Made by a program: the position numbers and the translations under genes. A stretch of DNA of 5,115 nucleotides from contig DQGF01000074.1 in the NCBI GenBank assembly GCA_003525045.1, positions 4,002-9,116 on the forward strand, written 5' to 3'. This document shows positions 1 through 5,115 of the stretch, piece by piece. The stretch is from Pseudomonas sp. (GTDB lineage: Bacteria > Pseudomonadota > Gammaproteobacteria > Pseudomonadales > Pseudomonadaceae). The notes beneath the pieces are model-generated. The model was not told the DNA's origin and searched no databases. It worked only from the letters and a program-made list of their open reading frames with translations. The first letter of the stretch is position 1, and every line of letters starts with the position of its first letter.

Positions 1-1150
1 GGTGCTGGTGCCTTACCTGCAGACACTGGACCGCAGCAGCCGCCGCCGGGTCTTCCATGACCTCAGCGTGCCGATGATCCTGCGCCAGATACTGGAGGAA
101 CATGGCTTGCCCGATGGCAGCTATCGCTTTGAGCTGGCGAACGGGCACTATCCGCCGCGGCCGTTTTGCGTGCAGTACGAGGAGAGTGACCTGACCTTGC
201 TGCAGCGCCTGTGCGAAGAAGAAGGCATTCACTATCACTTCGAACATCATCGCGACGGGCATGTGCTGGTGCTGGCCGACGACAGCCTGAGTTTCCCTCA
301 GGATCCGCTGTTGACGCCTTTCCAGGGTGACGCCCCCCCAGAAAACAGGCTGCCGGCGATCAGTGAGTTGTTTCAGCGCCATGACGCCCCGCCCTCACAC
401 CCGCAGCGAGAGGCCGGGAACCGTGGCGCGCAGCATGCCGGCGATGGCGCGGCCAATCAAACCTTGGGCAAGACATCGCCGATGATGGCCAAGCTTGATC
501 CCGAGCAGATCTATCGCGATCAACGCAGCCGCCGGCATCTGCAGCGTCTGCGTTGCCCGCAGCAGCAGATCCATGGCCAAAGCAACCACGGTGCCATGCG
601 CAGCGCCCGGATCATCCAGGTGGCAGCGCATCCACTCGCCTGTTTCAACGATCAATGGTTGCTCACCGAGACCCGACATCAGGGGCAACAGCCCTCGATT
701 CTGGCCCAGGACACCTGTGCCCTGATTTATCTCAATCAGTTCAGCGCCATTCCCTGGTCAACCGAATTCCGCCCGGCGCTCAAACAGGCCAGGCCGAGCA
801 TCCCGGGCTATCAGCCCGCCCGGGTGCTTGGCCTGGCCGGGCAACCGCCCGAGCTGGACGATCGCGGCCGGATACAGGTCAGGCTGTGGCCAACGACGCC
901 AGCCGATCCGGATGAGTCCGTCGGCACCTGGCTGCCGCTCGTCATTGCAACGGCGGACGGTTGGATCGATCCCGGCAGACTGCCAAAGGCCGGCAGCGAG
1001 GTGCTGATCAATTTTCTCGACAGTGATCCGGACCGTCCGGTGCTGTGTGTCGGCCTGGGGCAAATTCATACGCCTGAACCGGTCCGCCCCCGTGAGCCAC
1101 ACAGTGACACCCGGCTGCTGCTGGACTGGCTGGTCAATCGCTCGGACTGA
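1..1150 (+). CDS. vgrG: Type VI secretion tip protein VgrG, compact form (5' end outside window)
   Basis: VgrG trimers form the spike tip of the type VI secretion system, pushed out by the Hcp tube to carry effectors into target cells. The frame is open at the left edge (first full codon at base 2), so the N-terminus, perhaps about 100 residues by family comparison, is missing. Visible residues 1-95 match the gp27-like (phage late control D) fold: a 'VPYLQTLDRSSRRRVF' stretch, then 'CVQYEESDLTLLQRLCEEEG' (56-75) and 'IHYHFEH' (76-82), a VgrG hallmark. Residues 272-352 look like the gp5-like OB fold, with 'DDRGRIQVRLWP' and 'GSEVLINFLDSDPDRPVL'. The protein stops only 30 residues after the OB fold, at 'LLLDWLVNRSD'. 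It therefore lacks the long beta-helix, DUF2345 region and any fused C-terminal effector. The linker at 120-175 is weakly conserved. No effector, adaptor or immunity gene follows; the next gene is convergent, 3 bp away. The family call is fairly sure. Whether this copy works in a T6SS is not shown. Confidence 0.85.
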   Translation, partial: VLVPYLQTLDRSSRRRVFHDLSVPMILRQILEEHGLPDGSYRFELANGHYPPRPFCVQYEESDLTLLQRLCEEEGIHYHFEHHRDGHVLVLADDSLSFPQDPLLTPFQGDAPPENRLPAISELFQRHDAPPSHPQREAGNRGAQHAGDGAANQTLGKTSPMMAKLDPEQIYRDQRSRRHLQRLRCPQQQIHGQSNHGAMRSARIIQVAAHPLACFNDQWLLTETRHQGQQPSILAQDTCALIYLNQFSAIPWSTEFRPALKQARPSIPGYQPARVLGLAGQPPELDDRGRIQVRLWPTTPADPDESVGTWLPLVIATADGWIDPGRLPKAGSEVLINFLDSDPDRPVLCVGLGQIHTPEPVRPREPHSDTRLLLDWLVNRSD

Positions 1151-1153
1151 GAC

Positions 1154-2545
1154 TCAACCCTTGTCAGCCTTGCCCGCCGCGGCGGCGAACTTCGCCAGAC
1201 GCACGTCCAGATGCCGTGGCCGGTGCCCGTGATCCTCGGCGCGCTCCTTGCGGCGGATGGCGTTGCGCACCAGCAGTGAGCCGAGGTAACGGATCGGTTC
1301 CGGCGGAAAAAAGCCCAAGGGACCGTTGACCAGCGGCGAATGGGTCCAGGCATTGTCCAGCCCCTGGACCATCGAGGCGAGAATCTGCCCGCCCATATGA
1401 CACGGGCCGACCCCGCTGCCGGAATACCCAAAACCATAGAACACATTGCCGCGGGTACTCATTTGGCCGAAGAACGGCAAACCCGTCACCGAGCGATCCG
1501 AGGGACCGTTCCAGGTCGCCTCGACTTTCACTTCGGCAAACGCCGGAAAGAACTCGCTCAGGCTGTGCCGCAACAGACCGGCATAGGGCGATGGCTGATC
1601 GAACACCGGCAACATCCGCCCGCCATAGGCAAAGGTATTACCGCCTTTGCCGAGCATGATTCGGCCGTCCGGCGTGTTGTGGTAGTAGTGCACGAAAATC
1701 CGCGAATCGAGCACCGTGACACCGCTGGTCAAACCAATCTCGTTGAGCAGGTCCGGCCGTGGCTCGGTAATCGCCATGTCGCTGGAAACAATCGCCACGC
1801 TGCGTTCGAACTGTGGAAACGCCCGGGCCATCCAGGCGTTCATCGCCAGCACCACCCGGTCGGCGCGGATGATGCCATTTGGGGTTTGAACGCCTGCAGG
1901 TCGGCCCTCCTGCAGCCCGGTCATGGCGGTGTGTTCATGAATTCTCACGCCGAGTTGCAAGGCGACCCGACGCAAGCCGCGCACCAGTTTGCCCGGTTGC
2001 ACGCTGGCCGCGGCCGGAGAAAACCAGCCTTCCAGGTGTTTGCTGGAACCGGCCATGCGTTGCACCTGCGCCACCGGTCGCTGGGTGAAAGAGTTGATGC
2101 CGTTGCGCTCCAGTGCCGCGATCACCGCGTCGGTCGAACCGCATTGGGCGCGGTTGGTGGCGGTGTAGAGCGTGCCATCGAGGCGGTAATCGGCGTCCAC
2201 GGCGTACTGTTCGCAGAACGTGCCGATGGCGTAAATGCTGCGCTCGGACTCCTTGACCAGGCGCACCGCTTCTTCGACACCGAACAGCCTTTCCAGCGTG
2301 AAGTATTTGGCCGACCACGACAGCGCACAACCCCCGTTGCGGCCACTGGCGCCAGCCCCGCAAATGTCCGCCTCGATCAGCAGTACATCCAGCTCGGGGT
2401 TCTGTTCCTTGAGCATGATCGCGGTCCACAACCCGGTGTAGCCACCGCCAACAATGCAGACATCGGTGCGGGTGTCGCCTTCCAGTGCCGGACAGGTGTC
2501 GGATGCATCGGCCTTCAAGGCCTGGTCCAGCCAAAAGGGTCTCAT
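1154..2545 (-). CDS. FAD-dependent aminophosphonate oxidoreductase (DAO family)
   Basis: This is a 463-residue cytosolic flavoenzyme of the D-amino-acid oxidase/glycine oxidase superfamily. Seen: a Rossmann dinucleotide-binding motif GGGYTG at 33-38 after strand 'DVCIV', an acidic residue at the end of strand 2 (E58 in 'LLIEAD'), the 'GAGASGRNGG' flavin-contact loop at 63-72, and the C-terminal FAD-binding segment 'YGFGYSGSGVGP' at 370-381. Length and the N-terminal 'FWLDQAL' fit the family known as putative aminophosphonate oxidoreductase (TIGR03329-type), found with genes for 2-aminoethylphosphonate use. Such enzymes are expected to oxidise the C-N bond of AEP or N-alkyl AEP, giving phosphonoacetaldehyde plus ammonia or an amine. 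From memory, related FAD enzymes named PbfC and PbfD do this; I cannot place this protein in either group. A less likely alternative is a gamma-glutamylputrescine oxidase-like enzyme. The start is supported by GGAGA six bases upstream. It is the second gene of an operon, 69 bp after the transporter. The tail (430-463) is rich in basic residues and alanine. Confidence 0.82.
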   Translation of the reverse strand: MRPFWLDQALKADASDTCPALEGDTRTDVCIVGGGYTGLWTAIMLKEQNPELDVLLIEADICGAGASGRNGGCALSWSAKYFTLERLFGVEEAVRLVKESERSIYAIGTFCEQYAVDADYRLDGTLYTATNRAQCGSTDAVIAALERNGINSFTQRPVAQVQRMAGSSKHLEGWFSPAAASVQPGKLVRGLRRVALQLGVRIHEHTAMTGLQEGRPAGVQTPNGIIRADRVVLAMNAWMARAFPQFERSVAIVSSDMAITEPRPDLLNEIGLTSGVTVLDSRIFVHYYHNTPDGRIMLGKGGNTFAYGGRMLPVFDQPSPYAGLLRHSLSEFFPAFAEVKVEATWNGPSDRSVTGLPFFGQMSTRGNVFYGFGYSGSGVGPCHMGGQILASMVQGLDNAWTHSPLVNGPLGFFPPEPIRYLGSLLVRNAIRRKERAEDHGHRPRHLDVRLAKFAAAAGKADKG

Positions 2546-2551
2546 GGGAAA

Positions 2552-2556
2552 TCTCC
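2552..2556 (-). promoter_or_regulatory. Ribosome binding site of the FAD oxidoreductase
   Basis: GGAGA on the minus strand lies six bases before the ATG at 2545. This fixes the start, because no other in-frame start near it has a comparable site. Confidence 0.75.
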
Positions 2557-2614
2557 ATTCAGATGTTCACACGCCGGCCTGCCGCAGGCGCAGCAAGCCG
2601 CGAGGGAAAGGGGT

Positions 2615-3940
2615 TCAGCTACTCAGAGGTTTTACTGTCATCGGTTGGTCAGGCACGAATGCGCTGTCGGCACGCAAGCCAGCCGGGCGGCTGTTCCAGT
2701 GCGGGATCAACACCAGCGCGGAGAACATCGCGCAGCCAGCGAAGACAATGAATACGGTGACCGAATCGAAGTAACCCGGCAGCAATCCACCGAGAATCGC
2801 CCCGACCGAGCCGCAACCGTTGACGAATCCAGCCGCCGTCGCACCCGCCTTGGCGGTGCCGAAATCGATGGCGGCCGCGCCGCTGATCATGGAGTCCGGT
2901 CCGTACAAGGTCAGGCCCATGACGAACAGCAGTGCGACCACCAGCATCACGCTGCCGGTGTGCAGTGCGCCCATGAACAATGCCAGGGTTAGGGTCAGCG
3001 CCAACAGACTGAGTACGCAGGCCGGCATGCGGCGGGCGCCGAACAGTTTGTCCGAGGCCAGGCCCAGCAGAATCGGCCCGAGCAGTCCGGCCAGTTCAAA
3101 CGCGGTGGGAATGATTGCCGCGCCGACCTTGCCTACTGAGGGCATCTGTTCGAAGACGATCACCGGCCCCCACAACAGAATCGCGTAGCGCGCCGGTTTC
3201 AGCAGAAAGTACGCCAGGCCCAACACCAGCACGGTGCGGTTGCGCAGGATTTCCCGCAGCGGTTCCAGGACGCTGATCTTGCTTTGCGCGTACGCCTCGT
3301 CGGCGGTCAATTCGGGCTCCGGCTCCACCGCCGGCAGGCCGACGTCCTCGGGTTTGTTGCGCTGGAAAATGAAGAACAGCAACGCCACCAGGGCGACCAC
3401 CGCCGCGCTGGAAATGAACGCTGCGTGCCAGGTGCCGATCAGCGTGTACGCCCACCAGCCGGCAAACGGTGACGCCACCAGACCGCCGAAGGCGTAGCAG
3501 GAACTCCATAGCCCCAGCACCCGCCCGCGCTGCTCGGCGGGGAAAAAGCTGCCGATGTTCTTGCACAACCCCGACCAGCCCGTGGACTGCGCCAGGCCCT
3601 GGATCAACATGCAGGTGGCGAAGATCGGCAACGTGGCGAAGCTGCCCATCACCAGCGCGGCGGCTGCAGAAATCAGCAGCCCACCGAGCACCACGACCCT
3701 TGGGCCAAAGCGATCGGCGAGGATGCCCCAAGTGAATTGGCCGATGGCATAGGCGGCCAGGTAGATGGCGTCGAGGTTGGCCATGGCCATTTTGTCGAGG
3801 GTGAAGCTGGGGTCTTCGGCGATCCCCAGTTTTGCTACGGAAAAGGCTTTGCGGGTGAAATAGAACGCGGCGTAAGCGAGCCAGGTGATCGCGAAGATCT
3901 GCACGCGCCAACGCTTGATGGTGCCGATGTGCTTGTTCAT
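2615..3940 (-). CDS. MFS transporter, organophosphate:phosphate antiporter-like (GlpT/UhpT type)
   Basis: This 441-residue inner-membrane protein has about 12 hydrophobic segments: roughly 12-30, 57-75, 82-100, 102-120, 141-163, 170-192, 236-262, 270-293, 304-324, 328-348, 360-388 and 391-413. A polar loop lies between segments 6 and 7. The loop 2-3 motif 'ADRFGPR' (75-81) is the MFS signature. Segment 1 'YAAFYFTRKAF' resembles GlpT 'YAAYYLVRKNF', and 'ARYAILLWGP' (250-259) resembles GlpT 'LRYGVLDWSP'. R30 and R251 thus line up with the phosphate-binding Arg45 and Arg269 of GlpT. The GlpT substrate His165 position appears to be Tyr149 ('SSCYAFGG'). A phosphate- or phosphonate-bearing substrate is therefore likely, and with the oxidoreductase next door an aminophosphonate is the best guess. 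The ATG at 3940 is chosen because the protein then begins just before segment 1, as in the family. An in-frame GTG at 4015 would add 25 non-hydrophobic residues and has no good ribosome site. It is the first gene of the operon, divergent from the LysR gene. Confidence 0.85.
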   Translation of the reverse strand: MNKHIGTIKRWRVQIFAITWLAYAAFYFTRKAFSVAKLGIAEDPSFTLDKMAMANLDAIYLAAYAIGQFTWGILADRFGPRVVVLGGLLISAAAALVMGSFATLPIFATCMLIQGLAQSTGWSGLCKNIGSFFPAEQRGRVLGLWSSCYAFGGLVASPFAGWWAYTLIGTWHAAFISSAAVVALVALLFFIFQRNKPEDVGLPAVEPEPELTADEAYAQSKISVLEPLREILRNRTVLVLGLAYFLLKPARYAILLWGPVIVFEQMPSVGKVGAAIIPTAFELAGLLGPILLGLASDKLFGARRMPACVLSLLALTLTLALFMGALHTGSVMLVVALLFVMGLTLYGPDSMISGAAAIDFGTAKAGATAAGFVNGCGSVGAILGGLLPGYFDSVTVFIVFAGCAMFSALVLIPHWNSRPAGLRADSAFVPDQPMTVKPLSS

Positions 3941-3950
3941 TGTGGTTCTG

Positions 3951-3955
3951 ACCTC
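3951..3955 (-). promoter_or_regulatory. Likely ribosome binding site of the MFS transporter
   Basis: GAGGT on the minus strand sits 10 bases before the ATG at 3940, slightly far but within the usual range. It lies inside CCCTGAGGTC, which has inverted copies upstream (4032-4039 and 4120-4127), so the site may be masked in the mRNA. Confidence 0.5.
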
Positions 3956-4128
3956 AGGGTGTGAGTGTGCCGGCAGAATTTGAGAAATAACGCCTGTGTT
4001 TTTATTGTTGAGCACTGCGATATCGCTGCTTCCCTGAGGCGATACCGGTCAGATGAGTCCTGCTGTTGCACGCACAGGCTCATGGCCACCGATGCTGTTC
4101 GACTGACCAGTCACCGGAGCTGAGGTCG

Positions 4129-4157
4129 ATAAAAACAATTACTGATTAATAAGTGAA
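4129..4157 (-). promoter_or_regulatory. Possible promoter of the transporter-oxidoreductase operon
   Basis: Reading the minus strand, TTCACT (4157-4152) and TTTTAT (4134-4129) are separated by 17 bases. Each matches the sigma-70 consensus at four of six positions. The match is weak, as expected for a promoter that needs an activator. Transcription would start near 4122 and give a leader of about 180 nt. The site sits in the only AT-rich part of the gap. Confidence 0.3.
4139..4156. promoter_or_regulatory. Dyad-symmetric site, candidate LysR-type operator
   Basis: The sequence ttactgattaataagtga is an 18-bp imperfect palindrome centred between 4147 and 4148, with seven of nine base pairs symmetric. 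It also contains the T-N11-A spacing (4140 to 4152) typical of LysR-type binding sites. It lies in the divergent gap and overlaps the proposed operon promoter. Binding by the neighbouring LysR protein is inferred, not shown. Confidence 0.4.
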
Positions 4158-4178
4158 ATCGATTTATCGTATTTCCAA

Positions 4179-4184
4179 TATAAG
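4179..4184 (+). promoter_or_regulatory. Possible -10 box of the LysR gene
   Basis: TATAAG matches the sigma-70 -10 consensus at five of six positions and would give a short leader of about 18-20 nt before the ATG at 4209. No good -35 hexamer is found at 16-18 bp, so the promoter would be weak or assisted. Confidence 0.3.
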
Positions 4185-4198
4185 CTCAGCTTGTTACT

Positions 4199-4203
4199 GG
4201 AGG
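4199..4203 (+). promoter_or_regulatory. Ribosome binding site of the LysR gene
   Basis: GGAGG lies five bases before the ATG at 4209. It selects this start over the in-frame TTG at 4191, which lies upstream of the site. Confidence 0.8.
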
Positions 4204-4208
4204 TTTCG

Positions 4209-5081
4209 ATGTCGGTTTCCCACGCCCAGCTCAAAGCCTTCCACGCCGTGGCCGTCCACGGAAGCTTCACTCGGGCCGCCGAGCGGCTATTTCTCACGCA
4301 GCCGGCGATTTCCGACCAAGTGCGCAAACTCGAAGAGCGCTTTGGTGTGTTGCTGTTCCACCGCAATAAGCGCTCGGTGCGCCTGACCGACCTGGGTGAG
4401 CGCCTGTTGAGCATCACCCAGCGCTTGTTTGTCATCGAGGCCGAGGCGCAGGAATTGCTCCAGGAATCCCAGGCGTTGCAGACCGGCAGCCTGATTCTGG
4501 CGGTGGATGCGCCGGTGCATGTGCTGCCCCAGATCGCCCGCTTCTGCGAGCGCTACCCCGGCATCAGCGTGAAGATCGAAACCGGTAATACCGATGAATC
4601 GCTGTTTCGGCTGTTCAACTATCAGGCTGACCTGGCGTTGCTGGGACGTGAGGTCAGCGACGAAAGACTGATCTCGTTGCCGCTGCGCAATGACCCGATG
4701 GTGGCGTTTGTTTCACGCAATCATCCGTGGGCTGACCGTGAATCGATTTGCCTCGCGGACCTGGATGACACGCCGCTGGTGCTGCGGGAAATCGGCTCGG
4801 TGACGCGCCAGACCCTGGAAGAGGAAATGGCCCGGGCCGGGTTTCGCATTCGGCCGGCGATTGAGGTTGAGGGTCGGGAAGCGGCGCGTGAGGCGGTGGT
4901 GGTGGGGATTGGGGTCGGCGTTGTATCAGCCGCCGAGTTCGGTGCGGATTCGCGGGTGTGCGCGTTGCCGATTACCGATTGCACCCGGCGCTTGACCGAG
5001 ACGCTGGTGTGTTTGCGTGAGCAGAGTTCACGGCGGGTGGTGGCGACGTTTCTGGAGATGGTGCGCGAGAGTCTAGTGTGA
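4209..5081 (+). CDS. LysR-family transcriptional regulator, aminoethylphosphonate-type
   Basis: This 290-residue regulator has the standard LysR architecture. An N-terminal winged helix-turn-helix spans residues 5-64, with 'GSFTRAAERLFLTQPAISDQ' at 18-37 and 'FGVLLFHRNKRSVRLT' completing the wing. A linker helix follows at about 65-90. The periplasmic-binding-protein-like effector domain covers about 93-287, with 'IEVEGREAAREAVVVGIGVG' (218-237) as its conserved effector/hinge segment. The DNA-binding part closely resembles regulators found beside 2-aminoethylphosphonate genes (TIGR03339-type, from memory). The gene is divergent from the transporter-oxidoreductase operon across a 268-bp gap. 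Most LysR proteins activate the divergent operon when a co-inducer binds and repress their own gene, so an aminophosphonate or its aldehyde product is a reasonable co-inducer guess. It acts in the cytoplasm, probably as a tetramer. The LysR family is certain. The phosphonate link rests on sequence resemblance plus the oxidoreductase next door. Confidence 0.92.
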   Translation: MSVSHAQLKAFHAVAVHGSFTRAAERLFLTQPAISDQVRKLEERFGVLLFHRNKRSVRLTDLGERLLSITQRLFVIEAEAQELLQESQALQTGSLILAVDAPVHVLPQIARFCERYPGISVKIETGNTDESLFRLFNYQADLALLGREVSDERLISLPLRNDPMVAFVSRNHPWADRESICLADLDDTPLVLREIGSVTRQTLEEEMARAGFRIRPAIEVEGREAAREAVVVGIGVGVVSAAEFGADSRVCALPITDCTRRLTETLVCLREQSSRRVVATFLEMVRESLV

Positions 5082-5089
5082 GCAGGCGC

Positions 5090-5115
5090 GGCCCCTTCGC
5101 GGGCAAGCCCGCTCC
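5090..5115. repeat. REP palindrome of Pseudomonas (cut by window edge)
   Basis: The sequence from 5090 matches the common Pseudomonas repetitive extragenic palindrome: a 'ttcgcgggcaagcccgctcc' core with a perfect six-base-pair inverted repeat GCGGGC/GCCCGC (5099-5104 and 5107-5112) around AA. It begins 8 bp after the LysR stop codon and runs off the right edge. Such elements lie between genes, often at 3' ends, where they can stabilise mRNA or help end transcription. They are typically mobilised by REP-associated tyrosine transposases (RAYT); none is seen here. Confidence 0.85.

Noticed and set aside
333..339. Run of seven C in vgrG as a phase-variation tract
   Set aside because: Seven bases is short for slippage in a GC-rich genome, and the reading frame remains VgrG-like on both sides.
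350..530. Possible frameshift in the weakly conserved middle of vgrG
   Set aside because: The frame is open throughout and recognisable sequence resumes in the same frame, so this is better read as a variable linker.
1340..2992. A 550-codon open frame on the + strand, opposite the oxidoreductase and part of the transporter
   Set aside because: It lies antisense to two clearly recognisable genes, its translation is rich in His, Arg, Gly and Gln with no domain, and long antisense open frames are common in GC-rich genomes.
3096..3911. A 271-codon minus-strand open frame inside the transporter gene
   Set aside because: It is a frame-shifted shadow of the transporter with an arginine- and glycine-rich translation and no recognisable family.
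3941..4015. Upstream GTG start that would extend the transporter by 25 residues
   Set aside because: The extra segment is polar and unlike the family, and its ribosome site would be poor; the ATG at 3940 places the start just before the first membrane segment.
4101..4112. GACTG-AC-CAGTC hairpin in the divergent gap as a terminator
   Set aside because: The stem is only five base pairs, has no T-run on either strand, and lies just after the likely promoter.
4191..4208. TTG start extending the LysR protein by six residues
   Set aside because: The strong GGAGG at 4199-4203 lies downstream of this TTG and is correctly spaced for the ATG at 4209.

Overview
The window looks like chromosomal DNA from a Pseudomonas, most likely of the P. 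fluorescens group. I base this on the high GC content, the protein sequences, and a typical Pseudomonas REP palindrome at the right edge. It holds four protein genes and no RNA genes, insertion sequences or CRISPR array.

Layout. At the left, on the + strand, is the 3' part of a compact VgrG-type spike protein of a type VI secretion system (1-1150); its N-terminus lies outside the window. Only 3 bp further on, a two-gene operon on the - strand ends tail-to-tail with it. The first gene of that operon is an MFS transporter resembling the organophosphate:phosphate antiporters (3940-2615). The second is a FAD-dependent amine oxidoreductase of the aminophosphonate-associated type (2545-1154). Upstream of the transporter a 268-bp intergenic region carries an AT-rich patch with dyad symmetry. 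A LysR-type regulator reads away from it on the + strand (4209-5081), followed after 8 bp by the REP element.

How the genes may work together. Both the oxidoreductase and the LysR protein resemble families repeatedly seen in 2-aminoethylphosphonate (AEP) clusters. The transporter keeps the two arginines that bind phosphate in GlpT. A simple model is that the LysR protein senses an aminophosphonate or its product and drives the divergent operon. The transporter imports the compound and the oxidoreductase oxidatively deaminates or dealkylates it, probably towards phosphonoacetaldehyde. None of phnW, phnX, phnY, phnA or C-P lyase genes is in the window, and the operon is closed off by vgrG downstream. 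Any C-P bond cleavage must therefore be encoded elsewhere, or the substrate is a different amine. Family assignments come from remembered sequence patterns, not database searches.

The most interesting points are the stand-alone transporter-oxidase-LysR module, the transporter's altered substrate site (Tyr where GlpT has His), the symmetric operator-like DNA between the divergent genes, and an inverted repeat that could mask the transporter's ribosome binding site.
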